NCBI GenBank assembly: GCA_963740675.1
Contig: CAVUFS010000005.1
Location: 214,692-278,691, forward strand
Origin: CAIKMD01 sp963740675
GTDB taxonomy: Bacteria > Pseudomonadota > Alphaproteobacteria > ATCC43930 > CGMCC-115725
DNA length: 64,000 bases
Direction: 5' to 3'
Below, one piece after another: positions 15,856-23,754 of this stretch. Position 1 is the first letter of the stretch; every line of letters begins with the position of its first letter. Position numbers and translations under genes: made by a program. Below the pieces are notes generated by a model that was not told where the DNA came from, did not search any database, and worked only from the letters and a program-made list of their open reading frames with translations.

Positions 15856-17088
15856 TCAAAAAGAAGCGGCGGGCTTGCTTTTGAGGCGTAAATCGGGCTC
15901 GCGAGCCGCGTCGTCGCCCGGCCGTGGCGGCAGCGTCGCCGGCAGCGTCAACACGACGCGCACGAGATCGGCTTGCCGCGCGACGCCGATCTTCTTCAAC
16001 GCGGCGCGGAGTTGCGTCCGCACTGTCGGCATTCGCACATCGCTTGCCTGCGCTATCTCTTGCAGCCGCCGCCCCTCGGCGATGCCGGCTGCGATCCGCG
16101 CCTCGGCCCTGGAAAGACCGAAGAGCTGCATGAGTCTCGGCGCCAGCACGCCGCTGCGACCATCGAGATCGGCGAGCAACACGGTCATGCGCGCTTCGGC
16201 GATGTCCTCCTCCTCGCGCACCGGCCGCAGCGGCGCGACCAGCAGCGCGAAGGGTTGCTTGCCCGAGGGCCGCGCGACGAGCAGCGCGACGTCGCCTGGC
16301 GTCGATACGGCACGCGCGGCGCTGCGCAAATGCGCGGTCAACGCGTTCATCTCGAAAGCACGCGCCGCTTGGAGCTTGCCCTCGGCGAGGCTCAGCCCAT
16401 CGCCGGTGGCGAGAATCTCGCGCGCCGCCGCATTGGCGAACAGCACGCGCCGGTTCTTGTCGGCAATGATCGCGCCGAGCGGCAGCTCATCGAGAAGCTG
16501 TTGCTGCAGCGCTTCCTCCGCCGAGCGGTACGCGGCTGCTTCGGCAATCTGCTCGGCGTGGCGGAGATGGCGGACGAGCCGGCGGAAAAGGAGGAGCTCA
16601 GTCGGCGCGAAAGGCGGCAAGCCCAGTGCACGCTCGATATAGAGATGCTCGCACCGGTGCTCGGTTCGCGCGATCTGCGCACCGATGCTTTCGCCGACGC
16701 CGCAATCAGCGAGAAAACCTTCGAAGAAAAGCGCGTCGCGCGGATCGGTATCGTCGCGATCGTAATGCGAGACGTAGATGCTCTCGTCATGCGCGGCTTC
16801 GAGGAAGCGCCGCCGCGGATCGATGGCCGCGCCGCGCGCCACATAGTGCGCGGCGTAATCGGCCGGCAGGCTGCCGGCACTTTCGCACGCCGCGGGCGCC
16901 GCCTGGCCCTCCACGAAGCTGAGATAAACCGCGCCTGCCGCGCCGAGCGATTGCGCGATCAGGCTGAGGGCGCGGCGGCGCAGCACGGGCTGTCGGCTCG
17001 CCGCGTAGATCAGCGTCACTACTTCGTCGAACAAGGCATCGAAAGGATCGAAGCGCGCGCCGGCTGGGGAGGAAAGCGAAGTGTTCAT
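15856..17088 (-). CDS. LuxR-type helix-turn-helix transcriptional regulator with a PAS-like sensor region
   Basis: This protein has about 410 residues, from MNTSLSSPAGARFDPFDALF. The central PAS-like segment is LPLGAIIADKNRRVLFANAA. The C-terminal LuxR/GerE helix-turn-helix (about 345-405) reads LFGLSRAEARIAAGIAEGRR and ASDVRMPTVRTQLRAALKKI, with the conserved helix pattern TVRxxLxxxxKKxG. It has no receiver domain, so it is a stand-alone regulator sensing an unknown signal. The last 25 residues are a charged tail. Confidence 0.8.
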   Translation of the reverse strand: MNTSLSSPAGARFDPFDALFDEVVTLIYAASRQPVLRRRALSLIAQSLGAAGAVYLSFVEGQAAPAACESAGSLPADYAAHYVARGAAIDPRRRFLEAAHDESIYVSHYDRDDTDPRDALFFEGFLADCGVGESIGAQIARTEHRCEHLYIERALGLPPFAPTELLLFRRLVRHLRHAEQIAEAAAYRSAEEALQQQLLDELPLGAIIADKNRRVLFANAAAREILATGDGLSLAEGKLQAARAFEMNALTAHLRSAARAVSTPGDVALLVARPSGKQPFALLVAPLRPVREEEDIAEARMTVLLADLDGRSGVLAPRLMQLFGLSRAEARIAAGIAEGRRLQEIAQASDVRMPTVRTQLRAALKKIGVARQADLVRVVLTLPATLPPRPGDDAAREPDLRLKSKPAASF

Positions 17089-17341
17089 CCCTTTTGTGTA
17101 AGCGTTCGCGGCCGCAGCTTCATCATGGCATAAGTTCACTCGCGCCGTCCTTAAGGGCTAGCGCGACTACCCAATCGGACAGTTCGCGTCGCCCTTGGAT
17201 CGAATGCGCTCGCATAGCGCGCCGCTTGCTTTTCAGACGAATGCATCCTCTCGAACGACCCGCGATTTCGTTCCGATGCGCGGCAGCACCTAAGCCGAAA
17301 GGCGCATAGCCTTCATGAGCCTTCACCACAGCGAGGCTCAC

Positions 17342-18115
17342 ATGACATTTCTGACGAGCAGCACATCTCTGACGATTGGCGATTTGCGCTGGGTGCGTCG
17401 CGGACAGATGGCGGCGACGAGCACGTTCGGTGCGGTGCTTCTGCTTTGGCTTATTGGTACGGTGCCGGCGCCGGCGGCGCTAATCTTAACGGATGATCGC
17501 TGCCTCGGTACGTGCCCGCCCCTCTTCGGTACGCGCGAAATGGTCGGCCATAATCTCACCCGTTTTCGCGAGTGGCAGGCGGTGATGGCGCGCAGCCAAG
17601 CCGAATTCGCCGCCGCACGCGAGATCTGCGTACCCGGTCAAAGCAGCGACTGCGTGCCGGCACCCTGGGCGGCGCTTCTCGCCGCGCTCAAGGGTCAGCC
17701 GCTACGTCGTCAGATCGCGATCGCCAATGACGCCCTCAACCGCGTCCGCTATGTGCCGACGGTGCGGAACTGGCATCGCACGATGTATTGGGAGACGCCA
17801 TTCGAATTCCTGCGGTACGGCGGCCAATGCCAGGATTACGCCATTGCGAAATACGAGCTCTTGCGCCAGGCCGGCGTGCCGGCGAGCGCGATGCGCATGG
17901 TGGTGCTGCGCGATACCGCCATCGCCCGCGATCACGCCGTGCTCGTCGTCTATGTCGAGGGCGAGCCGCTGGTGCTCGACATCCTCAACCCGGCGATCGT
18001 GCCCGCCGGGGCCGGCATGCCCTACCGGCCCTATTACTCGATCAACGAGGATGCGTGGTGGTACCACCTCGGCCCGCATTCGATGGAAGGCTGGATGGTG
18101 GCTCGCGCGCGTTGA
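17342..18115 (+). CDS. Bacterial transglutaminase-like cysteine peptidase (BTLCP)
   Basis: This protein has about 257 residues. A hydrophobic N-terminal segment (TFGAVLLLWLIGTVPAPAA) acts as signal or anchor. The catalytic triad region follows: RYGGQCQDYAIAKYELL (Cys nucleophile), RDHAVLVVYVEGEPLVLDIL (His and Asp), and the closing SINEDAWWYHLGP. This order is diagnostic of BTLCP (DUF920), periplasmic proteases. In pseudomonads the relative LapG cleaves an adhesin under c-di-GMP control, but no lapD or lapA is nearby. The start at 17342 follows GCGAGG at 5 bases. An upstream ATG at 17315 is possible. Confidence 0.85.
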   Translation: MTFLTSSTSLTIGDLRWVRRGQMAATSTFGAVLLLWLIGTVPAPAALILTDDRCLGTCPPLFGTREMVGHNLTRFREWQAVMARSQAEFAAAREICVPGQSSDCVPAPWAALLAALKGQPLRRQIAIANDALNRVRYVPTVRNWHRTMYWETPFEFLRYGGQCQDYAIAKYELLRQAGVPASAMRMVVLRDTAIARDHAVLVVYVEGEPLVLDILNPAIVPAGAGMPYRPYYSINEDAWWYHLGPHSMEGWMVARAR

Positions 18116-18481
18116 ACCGTTAGACCTTCGGCAGATCGGGTTCGGGCTCCGCGAGCAACAAAACAACACCTGGTTCAGGCCCAAACCGCCCCGCCTGGGA
18201 TAGACGCCCTGGCGCGCGATGAATTCGCCGAGCCATATGTTGTCCCGATCGCTTTGACTGAACTCTTTGTTGAGATTTCACCTAGATCGACTAATCGACA
18301 TCTGTAATTTCTCCCAGGCTTCGTTTATGGCACAACGATGGCATTTCCACGTTGAGGATGTGATTTTATCACAGGGTGTTCATCAAGCGCCCCGTGCTGC
18401 GATGCACAAACCGGCTTGCTGCTGTGGCAATCCCGTGATGTGATCGCGCGACGTCACCTTGGGATGAGCGATGGAGTTCGT
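18116..18481. other. Intergenic gap, no gene found
   Basis: These 366 bases separate BTLCP from the MaoC gene. I see no RNA gene, repeat or convincing short ORF. The AT-richer part at about 18300-18370 probably holds the MaoC promoter. Confidence 0.4.
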
Positions 18482-18949
18482 ATGCGCACTTTTCCTGACA
18501 TTGCCGCACTAAAGCTTGCCGCCGCCGCGAATGATGTCGCGCTCGGCGTCAGCGGCTGGGTCACAGTCGATCAGGCGATGATCGACCGCTTCGCCGAAGC
18601 GACCGGCGATCACCAATGGATCCATGTCGATGTCGGACGCGCCAAGGCCTCGCCTTTCGGCACCACCATCGCGCATGGCTGGCTGACCTTGTCGCTGCTC
18701 GCGCGGCTGAGCAACGAGACCTATCGCGTCGAGCGGCTCGCCGCGCGGCTCAATTACGGCGCCAACAAAGTGCGCTTCACGGCGCCCGTACCCGCCGGCA
18801 GCCGCCTGCGCGCGCAGTTCCGCATCGTCTCGGTCGAGGATGTGCCGCAGGGGGTTCGCCTCACCAGCGAAGCGACAGTCGAGCGTGAAGGCAGCGACAA
18901 GCCGGTCTGCGTCGCCGAACTGGTCGGCATCCTCATCCCGCCGAAATAG
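18482..18949 (+). CDS. MaoC-like (R)-specific enoyl-CoA hydratase
   Basis: This 155-residue protein has a hot-dog fold hydratase with the catalytic motif FAEATGDHQWIHVDVGRA (Asp and His of the MaoC/PhaJ dyad), then FGTTIAHGWLTLSLLARLS. It hydrates trans-2-enoyl-CoA to the (R)-3-hydroxyacyl-CoA. No partner gene of fatty-acid or PHA metabolism is adjacent. The ATG at 18482 follows GGAG at a normal distance. Confidence 0.88.
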   Translation: MRTFPDIAALKLAAAANDVALGVSGWVTVDQAMIDRFAEATGDHQWIHVDVGRAKASPFGTTIAHGWLTLSLLARLSNETYRVERLAARLNYGANKVRFTAPVPAGSRLRAQFRIVSVEDVPQGVRLTSEATVEREGSDKPVCVAELVGILIPPK

Positions 18950-19026
18950 CGGCAGCGATCTCACGCGCCCCAGTCCGCGATGATTCGGTGCGGATTGGTC
19001 AAGGGCGACGCCCGACGGACAATCCC

Positions 19027-19395
19027 TCACGCACTCATGACGAAGAGCGCCAGGACGCAGATGAACGCCAGCGACCAGGAAATCGTGCGCAAGGTCGCGA
19101 GATCGGCGATGTAGAGACCCGTATAAACGACCCGCAGCACGATGAAGGCGCCGGCGGCGATATCGATCTTCGCCTGCGGCACCTGCGCCAGCTCGGCGAC
19201 GATCACCGCGGCGGCGAAAGGTGCGAACGCCTCGAAATGATTGCGATGCGCCCAATCGGCGCGCTGGCGCCAGCCGGTGAGTGCGGCGAGAGTCGCGCGC
19301 GGCGCGTGATTATCGACGCCGCCCGATTTGGCGAGCACCACCGCCGCATAGGGCAAGAATATCGCGACGACGATCATCCAATAGGCGAAGGTCAT
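19027..19395 (-). CDS. MAPEG family membrane protein
   Basis: This 122-residue protein has four predicted helices: AYWMIVVAIFLPYAAVVLAK, the loop RAxxAHxNxFEAFAPFAAAV, then IVLRVVYTGLYIADLATLR and the C-terminal WSLAFICVLALFV. RNHFEAFAPFAAAV and RVVYxxxYI are the hallmark of the MAPEG family (membrane-bound eicosanoid/glutathione proteins). Bacterial members are of unknown substrate. AGGAG precedes the ATG. Confidence 0.88.
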   Translation of the reverse strand: MTFAYWMIVVAIFLPYAAVVLAKSGGVDNHAPRATLAALTGWRQRADWAHRNHFEAFAPFAAAVIVAELAQVPQAKIDIAAGAFIVLRVVYTGLYIADLATLRTISWSLAFICVLALFVMSA

Positions 19396-19813
19396 GCCCG
19401 TCTCCTAAAAATGGGATCCGAAAACACCGAACGACTGGAGGCGTGCCCTCCGCCTTGAACAAGCCAGCGAAGGTCGTGCGTGCTTCCTGAATCCGCGTCG
19501 TGTGGGCGCTGCAAATATAGCGCGGGGTAGCTTCCAGTAATTTACTGGGCGCGTTTGGACTGCGTTTCGCCGGTGTGCAGCGACGACGAAAAGAAGGGCT
19601 CTTCCCATTCACCGGCAAGATCGAATTCGTCAGGTTCGACTTCGGCGAACACACAGCGCCGACTGGCATGGAACGCCTGGAAATGGCCACGAAGATGGAC
19701 TGATGGAACGGAACGTACCGTGGGCGCCGAATCGTCGCTTGCCCCTATGGGGCAAAGAGCCGATCCCCGACGGTTCGTGGAAGCCGCGGCGGTGACGAGG
19801 TAGGACAAGGCGT
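19396..19813. other. Gap with possible remnant reading frame
   Basis: This gap is 418 bases. A minus-strand frame at about 19542-19700 reads CVFAEVEPDEFDLAGEWEEP and ends SLHTGETQSKRAQ, which is less random than its surroundings. It lacks a clear start. It could be the tail of a lost gene. Nothing else was identified. Confidence 0.25.
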
Positions 19814-20215
19814 CTACTTTTTGGTCGGTGCGCCGGTTCCTTCGGCCATTTCCTCGCGCAGTGCCGCCCATTTCAGCAAGGCATCGAGCGCCGGACAGAG
19901 AGCCTGACCCCAGTCCGTCAACGCGTATTCGACCTTGGGCGGTACCTGATGGTGGACGATCCGCCTCACCATCCCGTCATTTTCCATATGGCGAAGCTGC
20001 TGGATCAGCATCTTTTGTGAAATCGCGGGAATCGCGCGCTCCAGTTCCGAAAAGCGCAAGATCTTCCCGCCGAAAAGATGGAACAGGATCAGGAGCTTCC
20101 ATCGCCCCTCGATGACCTTGAACGCCTGTTCCACATCCTGCGCGGCGGTAACGGGCGTATATTCTTTACCCTTACTTTTGGGTGAGTACCTTACTTTTTT
20201 GTGCGTTCTTGTCAT
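19814..20215 (-). CDS. HxlR-family transcriptional regulator
   Basis: This 133-residue winged-helix protein has VIEGRWKLLILFHLFGG, RFSELERAIPAISQKMLIQQ, LRHMENDGMVRRIVHHQVPP and KVEYALTDWGQAL, which are the HxlR (DUF24) signature. Many members are redox- or aldehyde-responsive. Its N-terminus is Lys-rich and lacks the usual CP-motif cysteine, so Cys sensing is doubtful. It is divergent from the NTF2-like gene, suggesting it controls that gene. Confidence 0.9.
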   Translation of the reverse strand: MTRTHKKVRYSPKSKGKEYTPVTAAQDVEQAFKVIEGRWKLLILFHLFGGKILRFSELERAIPAISQKMLIQQLRHMENDGMVRRIVHHQVPPKVEYALTDWGQALCPALDALLKWAALREEMAEGTGAPTKK

Positions 20216-20293
20216 CGGGTAAGTGTATCGCCATCATTTATCACCGGCAACGCCGACAACAGGGAACAGAGCCGATAATGGAGAGGAATTGTC

Positions 20294-20623
20294 ATGCCAT
20301 TGCCGCTGTCGAGACCGATTGAAATCTTCATGTCTTCTGAAAACACCCACGACACCGAGGCACTCGCAGACTGCTTCGCGCCCGACGCCACGGTGAAGGA
20401 CGAAGGTCAGACCGTGAAGGGACTGAAGGCGATCAAGGCGTGGAGACTCGAAACCGCGAGGAAATATCGACACACTGTGGAACCTGTCGCCGCCGCCGCG
20501 CGCGACGGAAAGACCGTCGTCAGCACGAGGCTCACCGGCGATTTTCCCGGCAGTCCGGTTACGCTCGATTTCGTCTTTACGCTCGAAGGCGACAAGATCG
20601 CCGCGCTGGAGATACAGTCGTAA
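20294..20623 (+). CDS. NTF2/SnoaL-like protein
   Basis: This 109-residue protein has the NTF2-like cone fold: THDTEALADCFAPDATVKDE, GLKAIKAWRLETARKY and VTLDFVFTLEGDKIAALEI. It is the common nuclear transport factor 2 family partner found divergent to HxlR genes. No catalytic residues stand out. GAGAGG 5-8 bases before the ATG supports the start. A short SDR-like remnant follows. Confidence 0.85.
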   Translation: MPLPLSRPIEIFMSSENTHDTEALADCFAPDATVKDEGQTVKGLKAIKAWRLETARKYRHTVEPVAAAARDGKTVVSTRLTGDFPGSPVTLDFVFTLEGDKIAALEIQS

Positions 20624-20653
20624 GCGGCTATCTCGAACTTGGGGGTAAAGCGT

Positions 20654-20788
20654 ATGTTCGTGACGGGCGGCACCAAAGGCGCGTCAGGCCGTGGTCGACA
20701 GCACGTCGCCAGCGACGCCCTCGATGATCCGCTTTATCCTTTTACGTCTGTGGCGGGGCGATCCTTGCCGCCGGCGACTTCATAGTGC
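20654..20788 (+). pseudogene. Possible remnant of a short-chain dehydrogenase N-terminus
   Basis: The ATG at 20654 begins MFVTGGTKGASGRGRQ. The TGGTKG-x-G resembles the dinucleotide-binding start of an SDR enzyme, but the helix and the rest of the domain are missing. SDR genes commonly follow NTF2-like genes behind HxlR regulators. The frame runs on without domain features and overlaps the DUF2188 gene on the other strand, so a deletion remnant is likely. Confidence 0.35.
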
Positions 20789-20973
20789 CAGCGTCCTTCC
20801 TTGTCCTCGTAGACGATCCCTTCGGTATTGCCCGCGACCATCTGCTCTCTCGCTGCCCGCTCAGCCGCAGAGTGCGCTAGTTTATGCGAGGGGAAAGTCT
20901 CCGAGAGCACGCCATCAACCTTGTAGGCCCACCCTTGATCATGCTGAACGACTTCGTACGTGACTCGAGTCAT
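20734..20973 (-). CDS. DUF2188 family protein
   Basis: This 79-residue protein starts at MTRVTYEVVQHDQGWAYKVD. GVLSETFPSHKLAHSAAERAAREQ and EGIVYEDKEGRWHYEVA fit DUF2188, a small alpha/beta domain of unknown role. GGGGAC before the ATG at 20973 supports the start. Its C-terminus overlaps the SDR remnant on the opposite strand. Confidence 0.8.
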   Translation of the reverse strand: MTRVTYEVVQHDQGWAYKVDGVLSETFPSHKLAHSAAERAAREQMVAGNTEGIVYEDKEGRWHYEVAGGKDRPATDVKG

Positions 20974-21298
20974 TATCGTCCCCTTGTTATCAGCAGCTCT
21001 TTCGCCTTCTTCCTCTCGGAGCAAGGGCCAGTCGATTATGTGGTGCCGGCGGAACACCAATCAATCGACGAAGGTATTCGCAACATCATCGCTATCGAGC
21101 TGGTGTAGTCATGTTCCAGCGCTGCTGGTGGCGGTGCCCGGGAGTGTCCGATAGTCAGGTATATTGGCCCATCTGCGACAACAATTCAGCCGACGCATCG
21201 CAGCAAAGGCAACGCCGGAAACGGATGATGACGATGGCTTGGCCGTAAGCTTTCGCGCTGTCGAGGAACCGCGAGGCGTCGCCGCCGTTGAACAACGC

Positions 21299-21436
21299 AT
21301 GGAAGCGCAAGGAAAACCCGTCCTCTCGGAGACCGAGGCAAGACAAGCAACACGTGGCCAGGGCGTCCGCTATGTGCTTGCTATCTCGGTAACGCTCGCG
21401 ATCGTCGCGATGGTCGTCGCCTATTTCGTGGCGTGA
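21299..21436 (+). CDS. Short single-pass membrane protein
   Basis: This 45-residue protein begins MEAQGKPVLSETEARQATRG and ends with one helix (RYVLAISVTLAIVAMVVAYF). The TEARQ(A/G)xxG motif ahead of a C-terminal helix is a pattern I recognise from small alphaproteobacterial membrane proteins. The frame is open further upstream to 21164, so the start is uncertain. No function is known to me. Confidence 0.6.
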   Translation: MEAQGKPVLSETEARQATRGQGVRYVLAISVTLAIVAMVVAYFVA

Positions 21437-21458
21437 ACGCGCGCAACTCGGTCTCCGA

Positions 21459-21952
21459 TCAGCCGGCGCTTATTGCCGGCACTTTGGTGAACCATTGCGA
21501 AGCATCGCTCGAGCCGGCGAAATTGCCACCCTCGATCAGCTTCTGGCCGTTCGCCGCGGCCGAGTTGACATGTGCCATTTGCTGCCTTGCTCGATGACCG
21601 GCGTCACCGCGTGCGCGCCGCAGCGTAGCACCATTTGAAACTGCGTCGGCGACAGTTGTTTGCCGCTGCGCGCCGTGGTGTTCTGTTGGATGCCGTCAAT
21701 GCCGCGCAGCAACTCCTGGATGATGCTGCTGTCGCGCTCGCCGATCCAGAACATAAGAGCTCGTGCCGCTCGCCGGTGCGCCGCTCGCCGGTGCCATGCA
21801 ATCGACCGCCCATCACCGAGCAGACCGAAAGCTTGCGCCGCCGCGGCCGGCGAGGTCATCGCCGGTTGTGCCGCCGCCGGCAATGGTTGGCCGGCAAGAC
21901 CGGCGATCATGCCGGCCGTCGCAAGATCTCGAACACAGCGATTCGCATGCAT
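21459..21952 (-). CDS. Exported protein with one or more frameshifts, function unknown
   Basis: A signal peptide (MHANRCVRDLATAGMIAGLA, ending PAAAQPA) is followed by Pro/Ala-rich sequence and a helical part GERDSSIIQELLRGIDGIQQ, then QLSPTQFQMVLRCGAHAVTP. The matching tail, MAHVNSAAANGQKLIEGGNF plus SQWFTKVPAISAG, lies in another frame and ends at 21459. Joining near 21565-21580 gives about 165 residues. A second break near 21790 is possible. Unrecognised family. It lies just downstream of the GIY-YIG gene. Confidence 0.5.
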
Positions 21953-21966
21953 CATCCCCTCCCCGC

Positions 21967-22290
21967 TCACTCATCGGCCAGCGCGGCACGCAGCTCTTGG
22001 CGCAGCTTTCGCGCGCGCTTCAAATGCCATTCCCGGCTCATTGCCTCGCCGCGCGTGGCGCAGCATTCGGCATAGAGCAGCCGCCAATCGCGGCCGCGCG
22101 TCGATTTCGCGCCGGCGCCACTGTTGTGCTGCGCGAGCCGCCGATCGAGATCGAGCGTCCAGCCAACATACGTGCGGCAATCGCGCCCCCGCCGGCTGCC
22201 AAGGATGTAAACGAAACAGCGAAGCACGGCGCCGGTCGTCGCCGACGTTTCAGAGGCGATCGCCGCCGTCATTTTCAACCGATCAGACAT
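21967..22290 (-). CDS. GIY-YIG domain endonuclease-like protein
   Basis: This 107-residue protein is a stand-alone GIY-YIG domain: CFVYILGSRRGRD, TYVGWTLDLDRRLAQHNSG, AGAKSTRGRDWRLLYAE and the helix EAMSREWHLKRARKLRQEL, with the expected Tyr, Gly, Arg and Glu positions. It belongs to the UPF0213/SLX1-like group, a putative nuclease. Its ATG overlaps the MarR stop by 8 bases, so the two are cotranscribed. Confidence 0.9.
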   Translation of the reverse strand: MSDRLKMTAAIASETSATTGAVLRCFVYILGSRRGRDCRTYVGWTLDLDRRLAQHNSGAGAKSTRGRDWRLLYAECCATRGEAMSREWHLKRARKLRQELRAALADE

Positions 22291-22846
22291 TCAACGACAT
22301 ATACGTTGCTAGAATATTGAGCGCTTCATTGATGGCTTGAGACTGCTCCGGCGATAATTGGCCGATCAGCGCCTTCTGGCGCGCCCATGTCCAACGAGCG
22401 ATTTCCGATCGTAATTCCTTGCCCTTTTTCGACACTTGGAACCGCGGCGCGCGTCCATCGGAACTGTCAACGATCCTGCGAACCAATTGTCTCTTCGCCA
22501 GGCTATTCATGGCCTGGCTTACTTGCGGTTTGAAAATCGCCGTTTTCCTGGAGATGCCGACAATCGTATCCGACTTGCCGGCTGCAAGAAATGCGAGGAC
22601 ATACCACTCGGCATTCGTGAGCCGATAGTTGTCGGTCAGGAACTTTTTGGTCTGCCGGTCGAGCAACCGGTGGATGTAGTTGATCCGATACGAGATACTT
22701 CTAAGCCCGCGAAACTTCGGGACTTCCTCGAGGACAACAGGCCACGGCAGGACGGCTGGGTTCTTCGGGGCCCGGATCGCTTTCGACAAATCGCACTCTC
22801 GTCGCTTCTCGGCGGACGTTATATCGCGACGATGCCGGCTTAGCAC
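22283..22846 (-). CDS. MarR-family transcriptional regulator
   Basis: This protein has about 187 residues. The winged helix spans about 60-150: LTNAEWYVLAFLAAGKSDTI, GISRKTAIFKPQVSQAMNSL, AKRQLVRRIVDSSDGRAPRF, QVSKKGKELRSEI. This is the MarR DNA-binding layout with a basic wing. The GTG at 22846 is only a guess for the start, since the N-terminal 40 residues are poorly conserved-looking. It follows the unknown protein at 22882-23703 and the binding protein at 23755, and probably controls them in response to the transported compound. Confidence 0.85.
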   Translation of the reverse strand: MLSRHRRDITSAEKRRECDLSKAIRAPKNPAVLPWPVVLEEVPKFRGLRSISYRINYIHRLLDRQTKKFLTDNYRLTNAEWYVLAFLAAGKSDTIVGISRKTAIFKPQVSQAMNSLAKRQLVRRIVDSSDGRAPRFQVSKKGKELRSEIARWTWARQKALIGQLSPEQSQAINEALNILATYMSLNV

Positions 22847-22881
22847 GCGGGCAAAGGCGGCATCGTCGGTACCGAGCGATC

Positions 22882-23703
22882 TTATTCGGCCGCTATTGCC
22901 GGATGCGAAAGATAGCTTTCCGCCTTCGCGTAATCGAAAGCGATCGGCTCGATTTTCCCGCTCACGATCTCTTTAATCCGCGTATCCGAAACGGGGTGAC
23001 TGAATTGCGCATTCCGCATGTAAATGCGATGGGTGGTGTGCTCCACGGTGATTCGCTCCAGCACCTTCCAGTCCTCTGCCGTTAGCCCGGACCGATCCAT
23101 GCCGACGACCCCATGCATCATATGGTCGAACTCATCGTTATAGATCCGCTGACTGATGTTCCCGATTTCGCCGTCGATCCCCGGCTTTCCCTTGAGCTTC
23201 AACCCTTCCGAAAAGAGCGTGCAGTATCCGCCCTCGCAGAACTCGCCCGCGAGCGGACCGATGCGCCCATTATTTTTGCGCATCGCACGACCATGGGCGG
23301 CCTTGTCGGATTCTTCTTTCCAGCTTTCGAGGTCGGCCGCGACGAGCTTCGGCTCCCCCGGCTGAAGCAACTTGTCGTAGACGCTCGCATAGAGGCAGTA
23401 GTGCGTGTATTCGACGACGGCTTTCTCGAGCTCCTCGCGTAACTCTTCGCGACCGACGGTAATTTCCAATTGCGGCACCAATTCATGCAGCTGTTCTTCG
23501 AGACGGGACAATCGGCCGCCGCCGGCTTTCTTCGCAGCCTCATTGCCGCCGAATTCCTTCCAGCACTGCCGGCGAATCCAGAGCTTGTCGGTCTCCAGTG
23601 TCCGAACTGGCGACGTCCAATAGGTGCGGACGATTTCCGCCTCGCCAGCCCACAGGGGTGCGTTCAAATCGATCAATCGCCGAAGGTTTTCGCTAAGAGG
23701 CAT
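22882..23703 (-). CDS. Unknown all-helical protein with possible di-metal site
   Basis: This 273-residue protein has no signal peptide. It is mostly helical, with repeated Glu/His pairs: E98-Y-T-H101, E154 and E157 in GEFCEGGY, E191-F-D-H194, and E221-H-T-T-H225. Paired Glu and ExxH motifs on successive helices are the hallmark of ferritin-like di-iron or heme-oxygenase-like proteins. I do not recognise the family. AGGAG precedes the ATG at 23703. It is sandwiched between an NMT1-type binding protein and a MarR regulator on the same strand, so it may act on the imported compound. The enzymatic role is inference only. Confidence 0.7.
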   Translation of the reverse strand: MPLSENLRRLIDLNAPLWAGEAEIVRTYWTSPVRTLETDKLWIRRQCWKEFGGNEAAKKAGGGRLSRLEEQLHELVPQLEITVGREELREELEKAVVEYTHYCLYASVYDKLLQPGEPKLVAADLESWKEESDKAAHGRAMRKNNGRIGPLAGEFCEGGYCTLFSEGLKLKGKPGIDGEIGNISQRIYNDEFDHMMHGVVGMDRSGLTAEDWKVLERITVEHTTHRIYMRNAQFSHPVSDTRIKEIVSGKIEPIAFDYAKAESYLSHPAIAAE

Positions 23704-23754
23704 GATTTTCTCCTTGCCGTGGAAGGATTGGTGGCGGTGCGTTAATCGCTTCGC

